Below are positions 35,753 to 44,268 of a DNA stretch of 64,000 nt, piece by piece. The stretch is taken from the NCBI RefSeq assembly GCF_000426825.1, contig NZ_AUGC01000009.1, positions 84,406 to 148,405 on the forward strand, written 5' to 3'. The stretch comes from Thermonema rossianum DSM 10300. Its GTDB lineage: Bacteria > Bacteroidota > Bacteroidia > Cytophagales > Thermonemataceae. The notes under the pieces are model-generated. The model did not search any database, was not told where the DNA came from, and saw only the letters and a program-made list of their open reading frames with translations. Position numbers and translations under genes: made by a program. Within the stretch, counting starts at the first letter, position 1; each line of letters starts with the position of its first letter.

Positions 35753-35932
35753 ATGGAAAGAAGTAATAAGTCTGCTCAAAATGACCGTAATATTGAAGAA
35801 TTGCAAGAAAGCATTATAGAGTTGGTACGTGCATGCAGAAACAAAGAGCTTCTGGAGCAACTGCTCGAGCAGCTGCTGCCACAACTGGATGTTGCTGCTT
35901 CGTCGCAGCCCAGCCGGCGGTGGCACGCTTAA
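35753..35932 (+). CDS. Small hypothetical protein (59 aa)
   Basis: A short reading frame that begins MERSNKSAQNDRNIEELQE and runs as a likely amphipathic helix rich in Leu, Glu and Gln (LLEQLLEQLLPQLD), ending in a polar tail. A possible -7 box (TACTTTTG, 35687-35694) lies 58 bases upstream and a strong terminator follows 21 bases after the stop, so the transcription unit is well framed. It is not recognised. It might dimerise through the Leu-rich helix. Confidence 0.55.
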   Translation: MERSNKSAQNDRNIEELQESIIELVRACRNKELLEQLLEQLLPQLDVAASSQPSRRWHA

Positions 35933-35953
35933 CCCTCAACGGGCTTAAGCACA

Positions 35954-35986
35954 AAAGGGACGGCTAAACCGTCCCTTTGCTTTTTT
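35954..35986. terminator. Intrinsic terminator between small gene and frr
   Basis: AAAGGGACGG and CCGTCCCTTT form a perfect 10-bp stem with loop CTAAA followed by GCTTTTTT. It can serve both the plus-strand small gene and, in reverse (A-run before the stem), the minus-strand pyrH-frr operon. Confidence 0.9.
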
Positions 35987-36000
35987 CAAGGCAGTGCGCC

Positions 36001-36564
36001 CTACACCTTCATGATTTCCTGCTCTTTCTTCTCAAACAGCTCATCCAGTTTAGCTACATATTTGTCGGTGAGCTTTTGCACTTCCTCCTCACCACGCTTG
36101 ATAGAGTCTTCGGGGATGCCTTCTTCTTTCAGTTTCTTGATGCTGTTGTTGGCTTCTTTGCGTATGTTACGCACACTGATTTTACCTTCTTCTATTTCCT
36201 GCTTCACTTGTTTTACCAGCTGCTTGCGGCGCTCTTCTGTCAGAGGGGGGAAAGCCAGGATGATGCTCTCGCCGTTATTTTGAGGATTCACGCCCAAGTC
36301 GCTGGCTTGAATGGCTTTTTCTATATCGTTGATAAGCCCTTTTTCAAAAGGACGTATGCTGAGTGTGCGTCCATCCAAACTGTTGACGTTTGCCACTTGC
36401 GTTAAAGGCACCTGTGCACCGTAATATTCCACGGTAATGCCTTCCAAGAATTCGGGCGTTACACGCCCCGCTCTGATTTTGCTTACTATGTCTTGGGTGT
36501 GGTCCAGCGCTTTCTTCATGCGCTCTTCTGCATCTTGCAGATACATTAAAATCTCTTCTTCCAT
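36001..36564 (-). CDS. frr: Ribosome recycling factor
   Basis: A 187-aa protein that splits post-termination ribosomes with EF-G. The family core is plain: AEERMKKALDHTQDIVSKIRAGRVTPEFL, ITVEYYGAQVPLTQVANV, LSIRPFEKGLINDIEKAI and LPPLTEERRKQLVKQVKQ-like (here FPPLTEERRKQLVK). The C-terminal helix DKYVAKLDELFEKKEQEIMKV is typical. It lies 33 bases downstream of pyrH, the usual gene pair. Confidence 0.98.
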   Translation of the reverse strand: MEEEILMYLQDAEERMKKALDHTQDIVSKIRAGRVTPEFLEGITVEYYGAQVPLTQVANVNSLDGRTLSIRPFEKGLINDIEKAIQASDLGVNPQNNGESIILAFPPLTEERRKQLVKQVKQEIEEGKISVRNIRKEANNSIKKLKEEGIPEDSIKRGEEEVQKLTDKYVAKLDELFEKKEQEIMKV

Positions 36565-36597
36565 AGGATTGTCGTTTTTTTAAACTAAAAACATTGA

Positions 36598-37314
36598 TTA
36601 TGAATCGGATGAAATGAGCGTGCCTATGTCTTCGCCTTGCACCAAACGGTAAAGATTGCCCGGCTTGTTCATATCAAACACAATGATGGGCAAGTTGTTT
36701 TCTTTACACAGGGTAAAGGCCGTCAAATCCATTACACTCAAACCGCGGGCATATACTTCTTCGAAAGTGATGGAAGTAAAACGCACAGCGGTCAGGTCTT
36801 TTTTCGGGTCGGCAGAATAAACGCCATCTACCTTGGTGCCTTTCAGTACCACATCGGCTTCTATTTCAATGGCACGCAAGCTGGCTGCCGAATCGGTGGT
36901 AAAATAAGGGTTGCCCGTTCCGGCGGCAAAGATAACCACGCGTCCTTTTTCAAGATGGCGAATGGCACGACGGCGGATAAAAGGCTCGCAGACCTGCTCC
37001 ATACGAATGCCCGACATCAGACGCGTATAAACGCCCTGCTTTTCAATGGCGCTTTGCAGTGCCATGCCATTGATGACGGTTGCCAGCATGCCCATGTAGT
37101 CGCCCTGCACTCTGTCTATGCCCGAACGCTCCGCTTCGCTTCCTCTGTAAATGTTGCCTCCGCCTATGACAATAGCCACCTGCACCCCACTTTCTACCAC
37201 ACGTTTAATTTCTTTGGCGTATTGCTCCAAGCGCTCCGGATTGATAATATACTGCGGGTCGTCGCCGCTTAAGGCTTCGCCGCTAAGCTTCAGCAGAATG
37301 CGTTTATATTTCAT
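36598..37314 (-). CDS. pyrH: UMP kinase
   Basis: A 238-aa amino-acid-kinase-fold enzyme that phosphorylates UMP to UDP. It has [65 protein letters not shown] and [16 protein letters not shown], all typical of bacterial PyrH. Length is normal. It heads the pyrH-frr operon behind a good -7 element at 37346-37353. Confidence 0.98.
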   Translation of the reverse strand: MKYKRILLKLSGEALSGDDPQYIINPERLEQYAKEIKRVVESGVQVAIVIGGGNIYRGSEAERSGIDRVQGDYMGMLATVINGMALQSAIEKQGVYTRLMSGIRMEQVCEPFIRRRAIRHLEKGRVVIFAAGTGNPYFTTDSAASLRAIEIEADVVLKGTKVDGVYSADPKKDLTAVRFTSITFEEVYARGLSVMDLTAFTLCKENNLPIIVFDMNKPGNLYRLVQGEDIGTLISSDS

Positions 37315-37345
37315 TGAGAATCAATTTAGGATAGGACACTGCCGG

Positions 37346-37353
37346 CAAATATA
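37346..37353 (-). promoter_or_regulatory. -7 element (TATATTTG) of pyrH-frr
   Basis: TATATTTG on the minus strand matches TAnnTTTG and lies 31 bases before the pyrH ATG, the same spacing as at gmd. The -33 side is ATTG with a 20-base spacer, one base off consensus. Confidence 0.6.
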
Positions 37354-37465
37354 CATCAAGCCCAAGTATTTAGCAATAAAGGTCCGGTGGATTGCCCCGG
37401 CTTTTTCAAAAAATGTAACTTGTGGTGCCGGCACTTCGTGAAGGAAGAATAGCAATATCAGACCT

Positions 37466-38449
37466 ATGCCCAAACGATTATTGATTTTGTTTTTGTGTTG
37501 GATAGCCGCTGCCCCTTGCCGGGCACAGTACACGGCTTTTTCTTATCCGTGGCAGGCAAGCCTGTGGCACAACCCCGCAGCCGCAGCCGGCACGCATGCC
37601 CACCATGCACAGATGAGCTACCGCCACCGTGCCCCGCGCCTTGAAGGCGGCATTGCCGGCATGTATGTGCAGTATGCGCACACCTGGCAACAGGCACGCA
37701 CTGCCTTGGGCAGCTGGGCAATGCTCGAACAGGCCGGTAGCGGGCGCTTCCGCCAACAAGCCGTGGCACTGTCGCTTACTCACTTTGTGCCCTTGCACAA
37801 AAGTGTCATTTGGCGGCTGTCGCTTGAAGGCAGTTATTTACAGCAAACGCATGGTTTCGGGCAATACACCTTCGGCGACCAACTATCGATATGGGGCAAT
37901 ACGGGGCAGGCTTCTGCCGAAAGCTTTCCCGATGAGCGTTTGCACGCATGGAACCTGCACGCCGCCACCTTGTTGCACACGCCTTCGTTCTGGATAGGTG
38001 CTTCGGCGCGCTATCTAAACCAAGCCTTATTGCGGGGCAGTGGCGCTGCCTACCGGCTGCCTGTTTACTGGCAGGCACAAGCAGGGGCACGCCTCGACCT
38101 GCCCGCCTACCGCCGCACAGCGGCACTGTTGCCTTGGGCAAGCTATCGCCGCTATGCTGCCTATCAAAGCCTGGACGTGGGCATTTGGGGCATGCTCTCG
38201 CCTTTGCAAGCAGGAATTAGTGTGGAATCGCTGCCCATAGACGGCGGCAACGACAGCCGCTTGTTTCTTCATGCCGGTATCGACTATGAAGGGTACCGTT
38301 TCATTTATAGCTTCGGCAGCCCTGTGGGCGCGCAAGCGCTTGCCGGGCACGTGCACGAAATAGGGTTTAGTGTCCGGTTTGGTGAAAGTGCCCGCCGCAG
38401 TTACTCCCGCAGCCCGCTGCCCCGCTTGCCCTATGAGCCCTCACCCTGA
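37466..38449 (+). CDS. PorP/SprF-family outer-membrane protein
   Basis: A 327-aa exported protein (signal MPKRLLILFLCWIAAAPCRAQ). It has the family landmarks YTAFSYPWQASLWHNPAAAAG (the NPA-A-G near the N-terminus), SYRHRAPRLEGG, and a C-terminal strand series RFIYSFGSPVGAQALAGHVHEIGFSVRF with HEI near the end. PorP/SprF proteins are barrels of type IX secretion or gliding systems and of adhesin-linked secretion. No other T9SS gene (porK/L/M/N, sprA) and no large adhesin are adjacent, so this is an orphan copy. Gene composition is GC-richer than its neighbours. Confidence 0.75.
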   Translation: MPKRLLILFLCWIAAAPCRAQYTAFSYPWQASLWHNPAAAAGTHAHHAQMSYRHRAPRLEGGIAGMYVQYAHTWQQARTALGSWAMLEQAGSGRFRQQAVALSLTHFVPLHKSVIWRLSLEGSYLQQTHGFGQYTFGDQLSIWGNTGQASAESFPDERLHAWNLHAATLLHTPSFWIGASARYLNQALLRGSGAAYRLPVYWQAQAGARLDLPAYRRTAALLPWASYRRYAAYQSLDVGIWGMLSPLQAGISVESLPIDGGNDSRLFLHAGIDYEGYRFIYSFGSPVGAQALAGHVHEIGFSVRFGESARRSYSRSPLPRLPYEPSP

Positions 38450-38482
38450 TGCTTGTCATTTCGCTTTTTGCAGGGGCTTTCG

Positions 38483-38490
38483 TAGCTTTG
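38483..38490 (+). promoter_or_regulatory. -7 element (TAGCTTTG) of hemC
   Basis: TAGCTTTG fits TAnnTTTG, 26 bases before the ATG at 38517. TTCG lies at the -33 distance (19-base spacer), one base from TTTG. Confidence 0.5.
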
Positions 38491-38516
38491 GCAGAAAGAA
38501 AGCAAACGTCATACTC

Positions 38517-39437
38517 ATGGGGGACACCATACGCATAGGCACGCGCCGCAGCCAATTGGCACTGTGGCAAGCCGAACACGTAGCGCAGCTGCTGCGTCAA
38601 AAAGGGGTACAAGCCGAATTGGTTGCCATCGAAACCAAAGGGGATAAGATTCTGGACCGCTCTCTGTCGAAGATAGGCAGCAAAGGCGTGTTTACCGAAG
38701 AGCTGGAAGCCATGCTGCGCAGCGGCGACATACACCTTGCCGTACACAGTGCCAAAGATGTGCCCTCTACCCTTCCCGACGATTTGGAACTGATTGCCTT
38801 CAGTGAACGGGAAACTGCTTATGATGTGCTCGTCAGCCGGCAGAAAAACCTTTCTTTACAAACTCCTTTGCGTGTAGGCACCTCTTCCACACGCCGCCGG
38901 GCGCTCATCCGCCGCTTTTTTCCTCATTGGGAAGTAGTGGATATACGCGGCAACTTGCAAACCCGCCTCCGCAAGATGGATGAAGGCTTGTGTGATGCCC
39001 TCTTGTTGGCTTATGCCGGTGTGCATCGCATGGGCTATGATACGCTCATTGTGCACCGCTTCGACCTTGAAACATTCACCCCGCCCGTGGGGCAAGGGGC
39101 ACTGGCAATAGAAGCCCACAAAGAGCTGGCGCCTGCCCTACGCCAAGTGGTCATAGAAGCGGTCAACCATGCGCCCACTGCCCACTGTTTGCATGCCGAA
39201 CGTGCTTTCCTTGCCCGCTTGCAAGGCGGCTGCAGTGTGCCTGTCTTCGGGCATGCATTTCACGAAGGCGGGCAAGTCACATTGTTGGGCGGCATTGTAA
39301 GCCTCGACGGGCAAAAACTCATACAAGACCGGATAGCCGTAGGCAATGCCCCCGCCGAAGCGGGCACCCTGTTGGCAGAACGCCTGCTGCAAGCCGGTGC
39401 CGGTGATATACTCAAAGAAATCAAAGCGCAGTTGTAA
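38517..39437 (+). CDS. hemC: Hydroxymethylbilane synthase (porphobilinogen deaminase)
   Basis: A 306-aa enzyme that joins four porphobilinogens into hydroxymethylbilane for haem synthesis. It has IRIGTRRSQLALWQAEHV, ETKGDKILDRSLSKIGSKGVFTEELE, AVHSAKDVPSTLP, GTSSTRRRAL, VDIRGNLQTRL and LQGGCSVPVFGHA with Cys239, which should carry the dipyrromethane cofactor. ATG at 38517 is chosen; a longer frame from 38370 overlaps the upstream gene and lies before the promoter-like element. No other hem gene is adjacent. Confidence 0.97.
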   Translation: MGDTIRIGTRRSQLALWQAEHVAQLLRQKGVQAELVAIETKGDKILDRSLSKIGSKGVFTEELEAMLRSGDIHLAVHSAKDVPSTLPDDLELIAFSERETAYDVLVSRQKNLSLQTPLRVGTSSTRRRALIRRFFPHWEVVDIRGNLQTRLRKMDEGLCDALLLAYAGVHRMGYDTLIVHRFDLETFTPPVGQGALAIEAHKELAPALRQVVIEAVNHAPTAHCLHAERAFLARLQGGCSVPVFGHAFHEGGQVTLLGGIVSLDGQKLIQDRIAVGNAPAEAGTLLAERLLQAGAGDILKEIKAQL

Positions 39438-39503
39438 GGCTATACTCCGGCTTTTGTTTTTTGATACATTTACAATGTTTCCACTCTTTTGCTCATAAAC
39501 GAA

Positions 39504-39538
39504 GAAAGCAGGTACTCCGCAATAGGATACCTGCTTTC
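39504..39538. terminator. Bidirectional terminator between hemC and the peptide cluster
   Basis: GAAAGCAGGTA and TACCTGCTTTC form a perfect 11-bp stem with a 13-base loop. It lies between the convergent hemC (plus) and the last gene of the RiPP locus (minus). Confidence 0.75.
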
Positions 39539-39561
39539 ATTACCCACTATGCGTGGGGGTC

Positions 39562-41955
39562 TTACTTACCCATACGCTGCTCTATATCGCCCCTATCCAA
39601 ACGACTGTCTTGCGAGTTGGCAATGCGGCTGCCAAAAGTGTAGCGCACCCGCAGTTGCACATAACGGGCATCTTGATACATAGTTTGCTCGGTTATTCTT
39701 GAATACATATTCGTTTCCAAGCGGTATATATAGTTCCTTCCGAGGTCGTCGGAAGTCAGGCTCAGCGTCCAATCCCCAAAGCGGTAGTTAACGTCCACAT
39801 AGAAATAAAAGAGCGGTGATATCTGTATGTTCATTTGGTTAAACGGTCCTCTCAGACCGGCTCCCATATCCACACTCAACACCTTGCCCTCTTTTTGAAC
39901 AGGCACCAAAGTAAGCGTGCCCGATGTGTTCCAGGTAAAATTGAGGGCATCCGAAATGATGCTCTTGTAGGCACTGTAGGGTAAATATTGAAAAAACGCA
40001 CCTGCTGCATAGAGCTTAAGTTGCCCCCGCCCTTGCCAAAAGCTTTCGGTATAGTCACCGAAAATAGCCCACATATGATAATCTGCGGCATTCAGGCGCT
40101 TAAAGGCATTGTTGCCCTGCTCGTCTTCCAGTAGCATCTGTGCACTTTTCCGCCCCTCGTATTTCCACAAAAGCCCTAAAACAATTTTTTGCCGGATGAC
40201 ATGTGACAAAGTATTGCTTATACTATAAGAAGGCTGCAGAAAGGGATTGTTTTCTATGTAATAGTTAGGCGCTGAGTAGAAACGATAGGGGTTCAACTCC
40301 CAGAAGGCAGGGCGCTGAACGCTGCCCCGGCTCTGCAGTTGCCATATATGATTTTCGTTTTGCACAAACAAGACGCTCACATCCGGCAGCGGGTTGAAGT
40401 ACGTATTTTCGAACTTGCGCATGCCATCCAAAAAACCTTCATTGAAGGTGCTCTCCACGCGCAAGCCCACTTTCGACTGCCAGCGCTCCGACCACTGCTT
40501 CTGCCACCCGATGTAAGGCGTTACGTAATACTCCCGGTAGTCGTAAACAAAGGTGTTTTCCGGCTCAGGCACATAGCCCGATTGCGCCCACTGCCACCAA
40601 CGCGTATCATTTCCGTTCACCGCATAAGCCCCGTAAACACCTGCCATCAATACACTTTTTTCCGACAAGGGGCGTTGGTAATCCACTTTATTGTATATGC
40701 TGCGTATGGTTTGAACCACATACTGACGCCGGCGTTCGTCATCGTTGCCCAAATAATCCTCATAATTCATGATGCCTTCGTTTTCGCTTTTGTAGTAGCT
40801 GAAAGCGGTATTCAGCGTAAGCTTTCCTTCGCCCACAGGCTGCTCGTAGAACACGCCCAAGGTTCCCGCTCCTTCACGCTCCAGTTTGGAATTGTCTTGC
40901 TTGCCCAGGGCTACGGTCTGCACGCCATTGCCTGTATATACTTCTTGCCGGAAATTGTTCAACTCCCGGGAAGGTGCGCCCCGGTTGGTTCTATAATTTC
41001 CGGACGCCTGCACCTCCCACACCTGCCCCGAGGGCTTGCTATGAGAAGCTATCCAAGTAAGCGAAGTGCCAAGTCCCCTTCTATTTATCCATCGTGTATC
41101 GTTATAAGAAGCAGCACTTCCATCCTGCTCCATGATATTGTCCTTGCCAATATGGTACTGTATATCATTGCCGGCATAAAACATCAAGGTAGAGTTCCAT
41201 TTCCCTTGTTTTGCCCAAGTAATGTCGCCGCCTTGCGAATTGAAGGTTCTCTGCATTGTCCATGCATTCAAATAATAGCGGGAATATAAGCCCCCCTTGC
41301 GCAAATATATTTTTACAATAGCCACGTCGCCTTGTTCATCATACTCGGCACCGGGATTCAGCACCAGCTCCACACGCTCAATCTCCTCGGCAGGCAGGCT
41401 CTCCAGCAAGGCTTTTATCTGCTCCTCCGATAAGAACGAGCGCCGGCCGTTCAGATAATACACCGTCCGTCCTTTGCCCACCACCTCCGGCAAGCCGTCT
41501 GCCTTCCTGCGCAGCATGGGTAACCGTGCCAATGCCTGTTGGGTGGTCAGCCCTTTCAAAGCTTCGGTATTTGCCCAGCTCATGTTCATGCCGTCGGCTG
41601 TCGGCGTTATCAAAGGCTTGGAGGCAGTGATTTCCACCCCTTCCAGCTGCATGCCCGCTTTCATGCGCACTTCCACCCGGAGGGCTCCGCTGATTTCTAT
41701 TTTCTGATAGTAGTCTTCATAACCCACGTAGCTCACGGACAGATGATAGACACCCGGCTGAGGTACCTGCAGCTGAAAGCATCCTCGCTCATCGGCTGCC
41801 GTCGATAAATTCACCGCTGCCGAGTCGGTCAACTGCACCGTAGCATAGGGCAAGCCGCCCTCTTCGTCTTGCACGCAGCCCGACAACTGCCATTGTGCCC
41901 AAAGGTTCCGTAGTGGCAGAACCGCAAATACAAGAAGTAAAAGCGTCTTTTTCAT
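39562..41955 (-). CDS. TonB-receptor-like outer-membrane beta-barrel protein
   Basis: A 797-aa protein with a signal peptide (cleavage after LWA) and a carboxypeptidase-regulatory-like domain (~22-105: LSGCVQDEEGGLPYATVQLTD, YHLSVSYVGYEDY). A plug-like region with the phrases EITASKPLI and LNGRRSFLSEEQIKALLESLPAEEIERVELVLNPGAEYDEQG follows, then a long barrel to the C-terminus. This is the outer-membrane barrel (OMP_b-brl_3) type of TonB-linked receptor. No TonB box is obvious after the signal peptide. It is 99 bases downstream of the C39 exporter on the same strand, so it may take part in export, uptake or recognition of the mature peptide (inference). Confidence 0.8.
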   Translation of the reverse strand: MKKTLLLLVFAVLPLRNLWAQWQLSGCVQDEEGGLPYATVQLTDSAAVNLSTAADERGCFQLQVPQPGVYHLSVSYVGYEDYYQKIEISGALRVEVRMKAGMQLEGVEITASKPLITPTADGMNMSWANTEALKGLTTQQALARLPMLRRKADGLPEVVGKGRTVYYLNGRRSFLSEEQIKALLESLPAEEIERVELVLNPGAEYDEQGDVAIVKIYLRKGGLYSRYYLNAWTMQRTFNSQGGDITWAKQGKWNSTLMFYAGNDIQYHIGKDNIMEQDGSAASYNDTRWINRRGLGTSLTWIASHSKPSGQVWEVQASGNYRTNRGAPSRELNNFRQEVYTGNGVQTVALGKQDNSKLEREGAGTLGVFYEQPVGEGKLTLNTAFSYYKSENEGIMNYEDYLGNDDERRRQYVVQTIRSIYNKVDYQRPLSEKSVLMAGVYGAYAVNGNDTRWWQWAQSGYVPEPENTFVYDYREYYVTPYIGWQKQWSERWQSKVGLRVESTFNEGFLDGMRKFENTYFNPLPDVSVLFVQNENHIWQLQSRGSVQRPAFWELNPYRFYSAPNYYIENNPFLQPSYSISNTLSHVIRQKIVLGLLWKYEGRKSAQMLLEDEQGNNAFKRLNAADYHMWAIFGDYTESFWQGRGQLKLYAAGAFFQYLPYSAYKSIISDALNFTWNTSGTLTLVPVQKEGKVLSVDMGAGLRGPFNQMNIQISPLFYFYVDVNYRFGDWTLSLTSDDLGRNYIYRLETNMYSRITEQTMYQDARYVQLRVRYTFGSRIANSQDSRLDRGDIEQRMGK

Positions 41956-42054
41956 AGTTTTTTGTTTTGCGTTTAAAGATTCAGTGAATGATGATGAATG
42001 TTTCTTTACTCAAGATGCTTTTTTGGCCAAGATGGTTGCCCCGGCTTGGCTTTT

Positions 42055-44268
42055 TCAGCTACCCAATGCCAGCTGATTACTGATTAGGTGCCGGTAAAGC
42101 CCTTGCCGCTGCAAAAGCTCCTCATGCCTGCCTGTCTCTACAATACGTCCATTTTCCAGCACTATGATGCGGTCGGCATTACGTACCGTGCTTAGGCGGT
42201 GGGCAATGATAAAAGCCGTACGGTGCTGCAAATAAGCCGAAAGGTTTTCCACAATGGCGCGCTCGGTAGCCGCATCCAATGCAGAGGTGGCTTCATCCAA
42301 GAAAAGGATATCGGGTTGGTGGTAAAGCGCACGTGCAATAAGCAAACGCTGCTGTTGCCCACCACTCAACTGCATACCCACCCCACCCAATTTGGTTTGA
42401 TAGCGCATGGGCAGTTTCATGATATCGTCGTGCAGACAAACCAAGCGGCACACTTCTTCTACGCGCCGCATATCGGGCTGTTCCACACCGGGTGCTACAT
42501 TTTCTGCTACCGTGCCACTCAAGATGGAACCATCTTGCAGAACCACCCCACAGCGTGCGCGCCATGCGTCTATATCATAATCCCACAAAGGTTGTCCGTT
42601 GAGCAATATGTCTCCTTTGACAGGAAAATAGTAGCCCAGCAGCAAACGCATGAGTGTGGTTTTTCCACTGCCGGTGCTGCCTACAATAGCTACTTTTTCA
42701 CCTCGGCGTATTTCCAAGTGAATGTCGTCAAGAATCAGGCGGTGTTCGTAACCCGGGTAGTAGAAAGAAAGCCCGCGTATGCTTAGTGTTTGAATGGATT
42801 CAGGTAAAGGCTTTTTCTGCCCGGGTGTTTGCTCGGGTGTTTGCTCAAATACAAGCCCCAAGCGTTCTTGGGCAATGCGGAAGTTCTGCAGCTCGTCCAC
42901 ACTAAAAAGCCAAGCATTGACCGGTGCGCTTAGTTGTCCGATGATAAACGATGCACTCATGAGCACGCCCAGCGACAACTCCTGCTTGAGGATAATCAAA
43001 TAAGCGCAAACTGCCACCACTGCTGCATCCTTGAGCTTGCCGAAGAGTGTTGTGCCTGCATTTTGATAAAGGTTCAACCACAAGTCACGCCACTCTTGGC
43101 GGTTGTGCTCTTCGGATAAATGCATGATTTTATCAAGGCGCCGGTCTTGTGCACGATAAATACGCAGCTCCTGCATCTTGGTCACAAACTCATACAACAG
43201 ATGGTTGAGTTTGCTCTTTAACAGCGTGTTGGCATAGTTCAATGCTCGGCGGTGGCGCAGGAAAAGCATTACCCAGCCTATCGACAAGAGCGTGAAGCCC
43301 GCATATATCCAGAAAACCGGTGCACTGAGACGGTAAAGCAAAAAGCCAAATATCAAAATATTGCCTAAATGCAACAGCAGGTTCATAAGCTGCCATGCCA
43401 CAAACTGACGCACCTCCGACAAGTCACTCAAGCGCTGCAGGGTTTCGGTATTGATGCGGGCATCGAAATACGCAAGAGGCAAACGTGTGAGATATCGAAA
43501 CAAATGTTCTTGCAGGTGCAACGAAAGCCCCAAATTCAAACGGGTAAAGACCACCATACTCCACGACTCGCTTATAAAGCTGCCAAAGAAAAGCGCCATC
43601 TGTGCCAACAACAATGCCAGCACCATGCTGATGTCCTGCGCCATGATGCCTTCATCAATGACCTGTTGGAAGAGCTTGGGGGTGTACCAGTTGGCGGCCA
43701 TACCTCCCAAAACCAACAACAAACCACCCAGATAAGCCCCTTTTCTGCAAGCCAAAAAGCCGGTGATTTCACGAAGTAAATGGCGCATGCCCCCACTCTG
43801 CAAAGGCGGCAAATGGAGAGGTGACCTCACAGAGGCAGACTGCAAACATATGAGGATGCCTTTGGCTTGCCCGGCAAGCCACTCGCTCAAAAAAGCCTCT
43901 TCGGTAAGATGCACACGCCCATAGGCAGGGTCCAGAAGCGTAAAGCGCCCCTTGCCGCCTTTCTTCCGGCTTATCCTTTCCAGCACCACATAGTGGTCCT
44001 GTTTCCAGAAAAGGATGCAAGGCAGTGGTACCTGCTGCAATTCCCCGGGCGATGCCTTATATGCCTGTGCATCCAAGCCTATCTGCCGCGCCAAATGCAA
44101 CAGCTGCGCTACCGATACACCCAAGCGCGACAACTTGCCCAGTGCACGCAACTGCTTCACATGCACTTTTATGCCATGATAACGGGCAATCATGGCAAGA
44201 CAGGCAGGACCACAGTCAGCACTTTCGAGTTGAGGCACAAAAGGCACCCGTTTAGCCCACTGTTTCAC
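42055..44268 (-). CDS. Peptidase C39-containing ABC exporter of double-glycine peptides
   Basis: A 737-aa bacteriocin-type exporter that cuts the leader after GG and exports the core peptide. The N-terminal C39 peptidase has Q13, C19 (QLESADCGPACLAM), H92 (KQDHYVVL) and D113 (LLDPAYG), so it should be active. Six membrane helices (~165-440) and an ATPase follow, with Walker A GSTGSGKTT, signature LSGGQQQRLLIARAL, Walker B ILFLDEATSALD and H-loop IAHRLS. GTG at 44268 is preferred. A longer frame from GTG 44358 would overlap the maturase by 107 bases and add nothing family-like. As set, it overlaps the maturase end by 17 bases. Confidence 0.92.
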   Translation of the reverse strand: MKQWAKRVPFVPQLESADCGPACLAMIARYHGIKVHVKQLRALGKLSRLGVSVAQLLHLARQIGLDAQAYKASPGELQQVPLPCILFWKQDHYVVLERISRKKGGKGRFTLLDPAYGRVHLTEEAFLSEWLAGQAKGILICLQSASVRSPLHLPPLQSGGMRHLLREITGFLACRKGAYLGGLLLVLGGMAANWYTPKLFQQVIDEGIMAQDISMVLALLLAQMALFFGSFISESWSMVVFTRLNLGLSLHLQEHLFRYLTRLPLAYFDARINTETLQRLSDLSEVRQFVAWQLMNLLLHLGNILIFGFLLYRLSAPVFWIYAGFTLLSIGWVMLFLRHRRALNYANTLLKSKLNHLLYEFVTKMQELRIYRAQDRRLDKIMHLSEEHNRQEWRDLWLNLYQNAGTTLFGKLKDAAVVAVCAYLIILKQELSLGVLMSASFIIGQLSAPVNAWLFSVDELQNFRIAQERLGLVFEQTPEQTPGQKKPLPESIQTLSIRGLSFYYPGYEHRLILDDIHLEIRRGEKVAIVGSTGSGKTTLMRLLLGYYFPVKGDILLNGQPLWDYDIDAWRARCGVVLQDGSILSGTVAENVAPGVEQPDMRRVEEVCRLVCLHDDIMKLPMRYQTKLGGVGMQLSGGQQQRLLIARALYHQPDILFLDEATSALDAATERAIVENLSAYLQHRTAFIIAHRLSTVRNADRIIVLENGRIVETGRHEELLQRQGLYRHLISNQLALGS

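Noticed and set aside
37466..38449. Complete type IX secretion locus
   Set aside because: Only the PorP/SprF-like gene is present; no porK, L, M, N, sprA or large C-terminal-domain substrate is adjacent.
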